Positions 1 to 6,451 are shown, counted from the stretch's first letter. The stretch: DNA of 9,975 nt from Balneolales bacterium (GCA_007116685.1 SKIC01000157.1:1-9975), one strand, 5' to 3'. Numbers and translations are program-made. The notes: generated by a model from the letters alone, not told the origin.

Positions 1-1
1 G

Positions 2-529
2 GGACCATCCGGGAAACGTTTTTTATTGCCAGAAAACGCTGAAGATTTCAACTATATCTTCTTTGCTACCGGAACAGGAATTGCGCCATTCAGAGGAATG
101 ATTATGGATTTGCTTAAAAAGAACATCTCAGGCAAAATAAATCTCGTTTTTGGCTGTCCATATCGAACAGATTTACTCTATTCGGATTTTTTCGAAGAAA
201 TGGATAAAAAACATGAAAACTTCCGATATATCACCGCTATATCACGAGAACAGCTCAGACCGGATGGAAGTAAGCCCTATGTTCAAACGCAAATTATCGA
301 TAAACCTGAAGTGTTTGAGCCCTTGTTATCGAAATACAACACTTTAATATATGTCTGTGGATTAATGGGAGTTGAACATGGTATTTACAAGGTTTTAGCA
401 AATCATGGCTACAATCAATACTTCACCTTGAAAGAAGAACTTCAAAACACGTCTCCGAAACAATGGAATAAAGAAGACGTGAAGAGATACGTAAAAGCCA
501 GTGATAAGATGTTTGTGGAGACGTACTAA
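2..529 (+). CDS. Ferredoxin-NADP+ reductase, plant type, C-terminal part (5' end outside window)
   Basis: This flavoenzyme exchanges electrons between reduced ferredoxin and NADP+ in the cytoplasm. The open frame already runs at base 2, so about 176 C-terminal residues are present of the roughly 300-350 usual for the family; the TTG at 26 is internal. The first residues, GPSGKRFLLP, match the conserved stretch that follows the FAD-binding domain in plant-type reductases. Then come the NADP-binding motif ATGTGIAPFR, FGCPYRTDLLY, FRYITAISREQ, YVQTQI, and CGLMGVEHGI, which corresponds to the family's CGLxGMExGI. The protein ends in FVETY, matching the diagnostic C-terminal aromatic-VETY end where the last tyrosine stacks on FAD. 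A 6-bp hairpin starts 3 nt after the stop. It lies about 840 bp before korAB, an enzyme that makes reduced ferredoxin, so a functional link is plausible. A flavoprotein reductase of the CysJ type is less likely given the ferredoxin-reductase-specific motifs. Confidence 0.9.
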   Translation, partial: GPSGKRFLLPENAEDFNYIFFATGTGIAPFRGMIMDLLKKNISGKINLVFGCPYRTDLLYSDFFEEMDKKHENFRYITAISREQLRPDGSKPYVQTQIIDKPEVFEPLLSKYNTLIYVCGLMGVEHGIYKVLANHGYNQYFTLKEELQNTSPKQWNKEDVKRYVKASDKMFVETY

Positions 530-532
530 GTT

Positions 533-548
533 GTAGAGCATACTCTGC
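533..548 (+). terminator. Short hairpin just after the reductase stop
   Basis: GTAGAG (533-538) pairs with CTCTGC (543-548), with one G-U pair and a 4-nt loop, 3 nt after the stop codon at 529. No T-tract follows, so it is not a classical intrinsic terminator. It may protect the 3' end or mark where the transcript stops. Confidence 0.3.
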
Positions 549-873
549 GGCGGAACCCTGAAACAAAAATGCAGGCGTCTTCGGGTGCAACGAATTTCAA
601 ATCGCCAAAATTTTGTTCTCTTCATCAACTGAAGGCTTGGGCGACTTCGCAGACTGGGTTACAGAAGTGCCGCCCCGCCGGGGCTTGAAATGGTTAAGGT
701 GCATTTTTTTGCTACAAAGGTTTCGCTACTTCGGAGCTGGATGCAACTAAGTAATCGCAATAAAACGAAACCACAATGCAGAGATTATTTTCGAATCATA
801 TAATCTTTCAGAGTAAATTCGCCAAAATTGCTAAGCACCAATAAAAAATCCCGGAGGAGCGCCACTTAATCGT

Positions 874-918
874 AGGTCATACGCTACGGCAGATCCTGTG
901 CGCCCTAGCGTATGACCT
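874..918. repeat. 13-bp perfect inverted repeat with 19-nt loop
   Basis: AGGTCATACGCTA (874-886) is exactly complementary to TAGCGTATGACCT (906-918). Two further G-U pairs could extend the RNA stem outward. A perfect 13-bp match in non-coding DNA is unlikely by chance and suggests either an RNA hairpin or a dispersed palindromic repeat unit. It is followed directly by a second inverted repeat. Confidence 0.75.
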
Positions 919-934
919 GTACAAAATTGAACAG

Positions 935-982
935 TCGTCCACGACTGCGGCGGGTGTACAAATCGTGGACGATTTATTTTTT
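935..982 (+). terminator. 10-bp stem-loop with T-rich tail; terminator-like
   Basis: TCGTCCACGA (935-944) is exactly complementary to TCGTGGACGA (963-972), with an 18-nt loop, and TTTATTTTTT follows directly. This is the shape of a Rho-independent terminator on the + strand, but no protein gene ends within 400 bp upstream. It could end a small RNA or be one unit of an intergenic repeat. The left arm is also nearly self-complementary (AGTCGT, CC, ACGACT at 933-946), so two folds compete. Confidence 0.45.
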
Positions 983-1152
983 GTTGCAGGAAGTCGGGGA
1001 CTATGTCCTAAAAATTTCATAATTCACGTTTCGGACAGCCGCTTTTTTTATTTCTGTAGAGGCTTTCTTATTTGTTAATAAATAGAAATCTAAAAATGCT
1101 TTCGATATTATTTACGACAGCCCGATTGTTGTTTAATTCACAAGCTGAAAAA

Positions 1153-1183
1153 TCCCCCTCCGTTGGAGGGGGAAACAGGGGGA
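1153..1183. repeat. GC-rich hairpin with a competing alternative pairing
   Basis: TCCCCCTCC (1153-1161) pairs perfectly with GGAGGGGGA (1165-1173) around a 3-nt loop. A second G-run, AGGGGGA at 1177-1183, can instead pair with TCCCCCT at 1153-1159 (7 bp), so two exclusive folds exist. Similar C-run/G-run elements are common between genes in Bacteroidota genomes (recollection, not searched), so a dispersed repeat is the leading reading. Confidence 0.6.
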
Positions 1184-1198
1184 GGTTATCTTAACAGC

Positions 1199-1240
1199 CG
1201 TCGAGGACGACGTACTACGCTGGCTAAAATCGATTTTTTT
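1199..1240 (+). repeat. Small hairpin followed by a T-run
   Basis: CGTCG (1199-1203) pairs with CGACG (1208-1212) around AGGA. A run of seven T lies at 1234-1240, about 20 nt further on, too far from the stem for a standard terminator. The segment partly resembles the left arm of the inverted repeat near 930-950 (AACAG, one variable base, CGTC), so both may derive from one repeat family. Confidence 0.35.
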
Positions 1241-1367
1241 GCTTCTGACGAACTATTCTTTTCAAATCATTATTTACCACAATCCAGGATTAAAAGTCTT
1301 CACAAATAATTAACTTCAAAAACGTAATTTTTAAGTCTTTTTGGGCTAAGCAGATACAGAATACTTT

Positions 1368-3263
1368 ATGACAAAACATTCAGAATACAGGGATGAGGTC
1401 ACCATACGATTTGCCGGAGATTCCGGTGATGGTATGCAGTTAACCGGAACCCTGTTCACAAACACCAGTGCTCTCCACGGCAATGATTTAAGAACACTTC
1501 CCGAATTTCCCGCAGAAATTCGCGCACCAGCCGGTACCGTTCCGGGTGTTTCTTCTTTCCAGCTGCATTTTGGCAGTAAAGAAATCATGACTCCCGGTGA
1601 TATTTGCGAAGTATTGGTTGCCATGAATTCCGCAGCTCTTAAAGCGAATCTGGATAGACTCAAAAGAGGAGGGACCATCATCGCTAATAGCTCCGGCTTT
1701 GATAAGAAAAACCTGAATCTTGCGAAATATCCGGAAGGTAAAAATCCACTTACGGATGGCAGCCTGGCAGATTATAACGTCATCGAAGTTGATGTCACAA
1801 AACTGACCAAAGATGCTCTGGCAGATTCTAATCTTAGTAACAAAGATGTTGAGCGCTCAAAAAACATGTTTGTACTTGGGCTTTTGTATTGGATGTATGA
1901 CCGAAGCTTAGAATCCACAATTAATTTTTTGGATAAGAAATTCGGCAAAAAGCCTGAAATCGCTGCAGCAAATATCAAAGTCCTGAAAGCAGGATGGAAT
2001 TACGGCGAAACAACAGAAACATTTGCTTCCCGACAGGTCAAAGTTAAACAAGCTTCTATCGCTCCGGGTAAGTATCGTAATATAACCGGAAATGATGCCA
2101 CTGTATTGGGTTTGGTTGCAGCAACCAAACAAAGCGGATTGCCTCTTTTTTTCGGTTCATATCCAATCACGCCGGCGTCAGATATTCTACATGGATTATC
2201 CCGACACAAAAACTTTGGGATTACCACATTTCAAGCCGAAGACGAAATTGCGGCCATATCCGCAAGCATTGGGGCATCTTTTGGAGGTACACTTGGTGTA
2301 ACCTCGTCCTCCGGACCCGGTGTCGCTTTAAAGGGCGAAGCCCTTGGTCTTGCTGTGATGTTAGAATTGCCACTGGTAGTAATTAACGTTCAGCGGGCAG
2401 GTCCTTCAACCGGAATGCCTACCAAAACCGAACAGTCGGATTTACTACAGGCAGTTTATGGGCGAAATGGCGAAAGCCCGGTTGCTGTAGTTGCTCCAAA
2501 ATCTCCGGCTGATTGCTTTGAAACTATTTTTGAAGCCTGCCGAATTTCTCTGGAGCACATGATTCCTGTGATGTATCTATCCGATGGATATATAGCAAAC
2601 GGTTCTGAACCGTGGAGATATCCCCAAGTTTCAGATTTGCCTGACATAGCGGTTAAGTTTGCGCCCAAATCCAAAGAGGATGAAAAGTTCTTGCCTTACA
2701 AACGAGATGAGAGATTAGTTCGTGATTGGGCGGTTCCCGGAGTTCCCGGATTAGAGCACAGAGTTGGTGGCCTGGAAAAACAAGACGAAACAGGTAATGT
2801 TTCTTACGACCCTGCCAATCACCAAAAAATGACCGATTTGCGAAGAAATAAGCGTGATAAAATCGCTGATTTCATTCCTGAACAAGAAGTTGATTCCGGT
2901 AATGAGCAGGGAGATGTACTTCTTGTAGGATGGGGCGGAACATATGGAACCATTAGAACGGTGGCGCATGAATTACGTCAGGAAGGCATGGATGTGTCTC
3001 ATGCTCACATCAGATACTTAAGTCCTTTTCCTAAGAATCTGGCCAAATTATTCAGTGGATTTAAGCATGTAATTGTGCCAGAAATCAATGACGGACAATT
3101 AGTGCGTCTAATCAGGGCTGAATTAGAAATCAAAGCCACTGCCATTAACAAAGTTGAAGGATTGCCTTTTGGTGTTGAAGAACTCAAAAGTCGCATTCAT
3201 AACGAATTAGAAATGCTAAACAGCAAAGAGAACTCAGAATTGGAACTACCTCATGGTATTTGA
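1368..3263 (+). CDS. korA: 2-oxoacid:ferredoxin oxidoreductase, alpha subunit (gamma-alpha fusion)
   Basis: With KorB this enzyme oxidatively decarboxylates a 2-oxoacid, probably 2-oxoglutarate, to its acyl-CoA and reduces ferredoxin in the cytoplasm. The 631 residues show the fused arrangement of two-subunit enzymes: an N-terminal gamma domain (about 10-200, motif GDSGDGM at 17-23), the pyrimidine-binding alpha domain (about 240-450, with YPITP at 265-269 in the substrate-binding loop and GPSTGMPTKTEQSDL from 345), and a C-terminal transketolase-like domain (about 510-600, starting near DVLLVGWGG). Length is normal for KorA. ATG at 1368 leaves only a short lead before the gamma domain; no Shine-Dalgarno sequence precedes it, as is common in Bacteroidota. 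Its last 11 bases overlap korB, suggesting translational coupling. Substrate choice (2-oxoglutarate, pyruvate or branched-chain oxoacid) cannot be read with certainty. Confidence 0.93.
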   Translation: MTKHSEYRDEVTIRFAGDSGDGMQLTGTLFTNTSALHGNDLRTLPEFPAEIRAPAGTVPGVSSFQLHFGSKEIMTPGDICEVLVAMNSAALKANLDRLKRGGTIIANSSGFDKKNLNLAKYPEGKNPLTDGSLADYNVIEVDVTKLTKDALADSNLSNKDVERSKNMFVLGLLYWMYDRSLESTINFLDKKFGKKPEIAAANIKVLKAGWNYGETTETFASRQVKVKQASIAPGKYRNITGNDATVLGLVAATKQSGLPLFFGSYPITPASDILHGLSRHKNFGITTFQAEDEIAAISASIGASFGGTLGVTSSSGPGVALKGEALGLAVMLELPLVVINVQRAGPSTGMPTKTEQSDLLQAVYGRNGESPVAVVAPKSPADCFETIFEACRISLEHMIPVMYLSDGYIANGSEPWRYPQVSDLPDIAVKFAPKSKEDEKFLPYKRDERLVRDWAVPGVPGLEHRVGGLEKQDETGNVSYDPANHQKMTDLRRNKRDKIADFIPEQEVDSGNEQGDVLLVGWGGTYGTIRTVAHELRQEGMDVSHAHIRYLSPFPKNLAKLFSGFKHVIVPEINDGQLVRLIRAELEIKATAINKVEGLPFGVEELKSRIHNELEMLNSKENSELELPHGI

Positions 3264-4335
3264 TACAATACTCTCAAAACACGTTTCTGATAGTAAAAAC
3301 GGTTCTTTACTGGAAGAAATCCCTAATTATGTAGGTAAAGATTTTTCTTCAGATCAGGATGTCCGTTGGTGTCCCGGTTGTGGGGATTACACCATCCTTA
3401 AGCAAGTACAAAATGCCATGCCTGATATCGGCGTGCGTAAAGAGGATGTCGTTTTTATCTCCGGAATCGGCTGTGCCGCTCGTTTTCCATACTATATGGA
3501 CACTTACGGATTGCATTCCATTCACGGACGTGCTGCCGCAATAGCCACCGGTTTGAAAGTTACCAGACCTGAATTAAGCGTTTGGGTAATTTCCGGAGAT
3601 GGTGATTCGCTCTCAATCGGAGGTAATCACTTCATTCATGCTTTACGTAGAAATGTGAATGTCAATTATTTGCTTTTCAATAATGAGATTTACGGACTCA
3701 CCAAAGGGCAGTATTCGCCAACCTCACCTCAGGGTTCTACTACCAAATCAACTCCGTTTGGATCACTTGATCACGCATTTAATCCACTTTCTGTGGCTTT
3801 AGGTGCCGATGGAACCTTCGTTGCCCGTGCTATGGATAGAGATCCAAAACATCTAAACGAAATGATTCTACGGGCAAATCAACACCGTGGAACGTCTATG
3901 CTGGAGATATATCAAAATTGCATCGTATTTAATGATGGTGCATTTGGGTTATTTACGGATAAGCAATCTCGTCCTGCAGAAACCATTTATCTGGAGCATG
4001 GGAAGCCTTTGATTTTCGGCAAAGATAAAAATCGCGGTATTCGGTTAGACAGTTATAAACCTGAGGTTGTAGATTTGAACGATGATATTTCACCTGATGA
4101 CCTCTGGATCCATGATGAGCAGGATTCATACAAAGCACATCTATTAAGTAGATTTTTTGATACTCCAACAAGCGGTGAGGGACATTTCCCCAGACCATTT
4201 GGCGTTTTGTATGCTGTAGAAAGAGATTGTTATGATGACTTGGTCTGCAAGCAAAATCTGGCGATTCTGGAGAAAAAAGGTGAGCCTGATTTAGATGCTT
4301 TGCTTGAAGGTCCCGAAACCTGGGAAGTGAAGTAA
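3253..4335 (+). CDS. korB: 2-oxoacid:ferredoxin oxidoreductase, beta subunit
   Basis: This subunit binds thiamine pyrophosphate and the [4Fe-4S] cluster that carries electrons to ferredoxin. The 360 residues show WCPGCGDY at 39-46 and GIGCAAR from 71. Cys40, Cys43, Cys74 and Cys223 (in QNCIVF) have nearly the same spacing as the four cluster ligands of the Sulfolobus enzyme (12, 15, 46, 197), so the cluster site appears intact. GDGD at 115-118 followed about 25 residues later by NNEIYGLTKGQYSPT is the Mg-thiamine-pyrophosphate fold and the family signature. The N-terminus carries about 35 residues before the cysteine motif, a little longer than in archaeal forms. ATG at 3253 lies inside the end of korA in another frame. 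No ferredoxin gene is adjacent, so the acceptor is encoded elsewhere. A terminator lies about 160 bp downstream. Confidence 0.93.
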   Translation: MVFDTILSKHVSDSKNGSLLEEIPNYVGKDFSSDQDVRWCPGCGDYTILKQVQNAMPDIGVRKEDVVFISGIGCAARFPYYMDTYGLHSIHGRAAAIATGLKVTRPELSVWVISGDGDSLSIGGNHFIHALRRNVNVNYLLFNNEIYGLTKGQYSPTSPQGSTTKSTPFGSLDHAFNPLSVALGADGTFVARAMDRDPKHLNEMILRANQHRGTSMLEIYQNCIVFNDGAFGLFTDKQSRPAETIYLEHGKPLIFGKDKNRGIRLDSYKPEVVDLNDDISPDDLWIHDEQDSYKAHLLSRFFDTPTSGEGHFPRPFGVLYAVERDCYDDLVCKQNLAILEKKGEPDLDALLEGPETWEVK

Positions 4336-4382
4336 TAGGAGACTTTTAAAAAACCGTCTTTTTGCCCAATATCTTTGTTTTC

Positions 4383-4461
4383 AGGATTTTAAAATCCTCA
4401 CATATGACCAATATGCTGTGGTTTTAAAATCCTTCTGGCCTCGATCTTGAACAAAAATCCT
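4383..4461. repeat. AT-rich palindrome cluster with three AAAATCCT copies
   Basis: AGGATTTTAAAATCCT at 4383-4398 is a perfect 16-bp palindrome. A near copy, GGTTTTAAAATCC, lies at 4420-4432, and AAAATCCT occurs three times (4391, 4426, 4454). The last copy continues as AAAATCCTGG. The copies can pair with one another. It sits between korB and its terminator, so it would be in the 3' untranslated RNA of korAB. It may be an intergenic repeat remnant or a protein-binding site. Confidence 0.55.
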
Positions 4462-4496
4462 GGTTTTTCATAGCCTCCTAATAATCTCAATTTTTT

Positions 4497-4528
4497 AAAC
4501 CTGCATTCAAAAGGATGCAGGTTTTTTT
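4497..4528 (+). terminator. Rho-independent terminator after korAB
   Basis: AAACCTGCAT (4497-4506) pairs perfectly with ATGCAGGTTT (4515-4524) around an 8-nt loop, and T's run from 4522 to 4528. This separates the korAB transcript from the glycosyltransferase gene that starts at 4583, which should therefore have its own promoter in the 50 bp between. No convincing TAnnTTTG element was found there. Confidence 0.88.
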
Positions 4529-4582
4529 ATACCTTGTTTTCTGAATTAGTCACTCTCCTAAAACTTCGGATTAAAATCATTT

Positions 4583-5728
4583 ATGTCTGATCAGGATCAC
4601 AAAAAACACACTATTCTGTGCATTGAACCATTCATGGGTGGTTCTCATAAAGCATTTTTAAGAGGCCTGGAGAAACACTCTACGCACGAAATTATTCCGG
4701 TTACTATGACGGATAAGTACTGGAAATGGAGACTGAGCGGTGGTTCAGTTACGCTGGCTGAAAAAACGAAGAAAGTTGAACAGGATGTTGATCTCGTGTT
4801 AGCTAGTAGTATGACTAATTTACCGGCGTTCATAGCTTTAACAAATCCACGATTTGCGCATACACCGGTCATCATGTATATGCACGAAAATCAACTTACG
4901 CAGCCCGTTCCGGAAGGAGAGAAGCGTGATTTAACCTATTGCTACATTAATTATTTGAGTGTGCTTTCTGCGGACAAAGTGATTTTTAACTCACAGTTCC
5001 ACTACGAATCCTTCATGGATGCTTTACCCGGATTTTTGGCTCGTTTTCCCGATTATCACCAACCGGAGAGCATCACGAATATCGATGAAAAGAGCATGAT
5101 ATTGAGGCCGGGTTTAGATTTGCTCATTCACGACCAATATCGCCCGAAATATAAATACAACAAGGTTCCTGTTGTTGTTTGGAATCAAAGATGGGCATTT
5201 GATAAAGACCCGGAAATGTTTTTCAGAGTGATGAACAGATTGGATGACAGCGGCTGTGATTTCGAATTGATCTTAGCAGGTGACAATGCTCATGAAAAGC
5301 CCGAAGCGTTTGAAAATGCCTGGAAAAGATATGGGCGTAGAATCATCCATTATGGTTATTTAGATGATTTAGAAACCTACAGCAAACTATTGCATAGGGG
5401 AGATATTGTGGTTTCTACGGCGAATTATGAGTTTTCTTCTGTAGCCATTATGGAGGCTATTTACTGTGGTTGTCATCCTGTGCTGCCGAACTCTCTGACC
5501 TATCCCGAATTAATACCGGATCATCTCAAAAATCCACTATTGCATTCACCTGTTATGTATGATAATGAAGAAGAATTATTCAAAATCATGCGAAAACTAC
5601 TCTTAGGAGAAACGAAACCGCTGCCGGAGACTTCATTGCAAAAAGTAAATCAAAGCATGGATTGGAAGTATTCCGTAGCACATTTCGATAAGGTTTTTGA
5701 GGATATCATTCAAGAACACATAAGCTGA
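4583..5728 (+). CDS. tRNA-queuosine mannosyltransferase-like glycosyltransferase (DUF3524/GTDC1-QTMAN family)
   Basis: The closest known relative I recognise is human GTDC1, named QTMAN, which adds mannose to queuosine in tRNA-Asp. The 381 residues keep the family landmarks: an N-terminal DUF3524 domain with IEPFMGGSHK (14-23), WKWR, LASSMTNL and HENQL (101-105), then a GT-B C-terminal half with WNQRWAFDKDPE (200-211), GYLDD and the stretch from VVSTANYEF to YCGCHPVLP. Glu283 and Glu291 form the EX7E motif of retaining GT-B enzymes. Human QTMAN has EFFGVAMLEA where this protein has EFSSVAIMEA. No signal peptide or membrane segment is seen, so it is cytoplasmic. ATG at 4583 places the first motif 13 residues in; no Shine-Dalgarno sequence is visible. 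It leads a probable operon with the two following genes. The sugar and RNA acceptor in bacteria are inferred, not shown. Confidence 0.88.
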   Translation: MSDQDHKKHTILCIEPFMGGSHKAFLRGLEKHSTHEIIPVTMTDKYWKWRLSGGSVTLAEKTKKVEQDVDLVLASSMTNLPAFIALTNPRFAHTPVIMYMHENQLTQPVPEGEKRDLTYCYINYLSVLSADKVIFNSQFHYESFMDALPGFLARFPDYHQPESITNIDEKSMILRPGLDLLIHDQYRPKYKYNKVPVVVWNQRWAFDKDPEMFFRVMNRLDDSGCDFELILAGDNAHEKPEAFENAWKRYGRRIIHYGYLDDLETYSKLLHRGDIVVSTANYEFSSVAIMEAIYCGCHPVLPNSLTYPELIPDHLKNPLLHSPVMYDNEEELFKIMRKLLLGETKPLPETSLQKVNQSMDWKYSVAHFDKVFEDIIQEHIS

Positions 5729-5767
5729 AACAGGAACGAGTAGAATACTTCTTCTGTTTGTGCTTTC

Positions 5768-6022
5768 ATGAATGAAAAACAATCCCTTAGTAAAGAAGAT
5801 ATCTCCCGCATCATTGAAATGGCCTGGGAAGACAGAACGCCTTTTGAGGCTATTGAATTTCAGTTTGGTCTGAGTGAGAAAGAAGTTAAACAATTGATGC
5901 AGAATGAAATGAAAGCTAGTAGTTACAAAATGTGGAGAAAAAGAGTAACCGGAAGAAATACCAAACATGCTGCTAAAAGGTCGCCCGAAGTAATACGTTT
6001 CAAAGCACCACATCAACGCTAA
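5768..6022 (+). CDS. TIGR03643 family small basic protein, HTH-like
   Basis: I recognise this as the uncharacterised TIGR03643 family; the core IIEMAWEDRTPFEAIEFQFG is its hallmark. The 84 residues suggest three helices (about 8-22, 24-33 and 37-48) arranged like a sigma-region-4 helix-turn-helix, with LS at the turn, followed by a conserved MWRKRVTGR and a lysine/arginine-rich tail to the C-terminus. This suggests nucleic-acid binding, which is inference. It has no signal peptide, membrane segment or cysteines. It starts 39 nt after the glycosyltransferase stop and its TAA overlaps the ATG of the next gene by 1 base (TAATG), so all three are probably co-transcribed. As I recall, family members often lie near photolyase/cryptochrome genes in other bacteria, but none is in this window. 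Confidence 0.85.
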   Translation: MNEKQSLSKEDISRIIEMAWEDRTPFEAIEFQFGLSEKEVKQLMQNEMKASSYKMWRKRVTGRNTKHAAKRSPEVIRFKAPHQR

Positions 6023-6408
6023 TGATTCAGTTTCTAAAAAAAATAAAGCCCATCAGTTTTTGGATAATGATATCGGCATACTTCTTCGCCGGACTTTATC
6101 ACTTTATAAACCCAACCTTTTATCTTGAGTTCATTCCGCCATATTTCTCTAATCCAGTGCTCATAAATACATTGGCAGGCATTGCGGAAATAGGTCTGGC
6201 TCTATTGCTAATACCGCAAAAGACGCGCTACTATGCCGCCATTGGAATCATTTTAATGCTATTGGCTTTTATACCTGCTCACATCCACATGATAGCACTG
6301 GATGGAAAAATACCAAACGGACCGGAATTGCCATTATGGGCGGCATGGGTAAGATTAGTAGTACTGCATCCCATATTGATAATTTGGGCTTGGTGGCACA
6401 GAACCTAA
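6022..6408 (+). CDS. DoxX-like four-helix inner-membrane protein
   Basis: The 128 residues hold four hydrophobic segments at roughly 11-30, 46-64, 68-90 and 106-124, the usual DoxX/MauE topology in the cytoplasmic membrane. Recognisable landmarks are FAGLYHFINPTFYLEFIPPY after the first helix, GIAEIGLALLLIP in the second, FIPAHIHMIALDG after the third and the C-terminal IIWAWWHRT. The histidines and the conserved acidic residue in the membrane are seen in the family, but no activity is established for this subgroup. Start ATG shares one base with the preceding stop (TAATG), a typical translational coupling. It is the last gene of the probable three-gene operon. The small size fits the family. 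Confidence 0.82.
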   Translation: MIQFLKKIKPISFWIMISAYFFAGLYHFINPTFYLEFIPPYFSNPVLINTLAGIAEIGLALLLIPQKTRYYAAIGIILMLLAFIPAHIHMIALDGKIPNGPELPLWAAWVRLVVLHPILIIWAWWHRT

Positions 6409-6413
6409 ATTTT

Positions 6414-6451
6414 TAACAAACAGATTCTTTTATCAGAATCGAAATTTGTTA
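6414..6451. terminator. Composite hairpin between the DoxX-like gene and the DUF2892 gene
   Basis: TAACAAA (6414-6420) pairs with TTTGTTA (6445-6451), and inside it GATTCT (6423-6428) pairs with AGAATC (6435-6440), giving an interrupted stem-loop 6 nt after the DoxX-like stop. There is no T-tract after it, so termination is uncertain; it may be a processing or stability element, or an operator for the next gene. Confidence 0.4.

Larger units (their letters stand above)
530..1367. other. 838-bp intergenic region rich in stem-loops and short repeats; no convincing gene
   Basis: No reading frame here looks like a protein. A minus-strand frame at 395-628 mostly lies under the reductase gene and resembles nothing known. 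The region has GCCCC/GGGGC at 672-684 with a 3-nt loop; a 13-bp inverted repeat at 874-886/906-918; a 10-bp inverted repeat at 935-944/963-972 followed by a T-rich tract; a 9-bp GC-rich hairpin at 1153-1173; and CGTCG/CGACG at 1199-1212. Short direct repeats occur: TCGCCAAAATT at 602 and 819, ATTTTTTTGCT at 703 and 1233, and TGTACAAA at 918 and 955. This looks like a cluster of decayed intergenic repeats, possibly with a small RNA. No strong promoter for korA was found; the nearest candidate, TAATTTTT at 1325-1332, misses TAnnTTTG at one position. Confidence 0.6.

Noticed and set aside
26..529. TTG at 26 as a true start of the reductase gene
   Set aside because: The upstream in-frame residues GPSGKRFL match the conserved family sequence, so the gene continues beyond the left edge.
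395..628. Minus-strand frame of 77 codons
   Set aside because: More than half lies antisense to the conserved reductase end; the product is arginine-rich and low in recognisable structure, with no family resemblance.
530..1367. CRISPR array or transposon ends in the long intergenic region
   Set aside because: The repeats are few, short and unevenly spaced, with no spacers of constant length, no transposase remnant and no target-site duplication that I could see.
1346..1681. Minus-strand frame of 111 codons over the start of korA
   Set aside because: It is antisense to the highly conserved gamma domain; its translation resembles no protein family.
4337..4343. AGGAGAC just after the korB stop, as a ribosome-binding site
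   Set aside because: No start codon follows at a usable distance; the next ATG (4404) opens only seven codons before a stop.
5633..6016. Minus-strand frame of 127 codons
   Set aside because: It runs antisense through the end of the glycosyltransferase and the whole TIGR03643 gene, both of which have strong family motifs.
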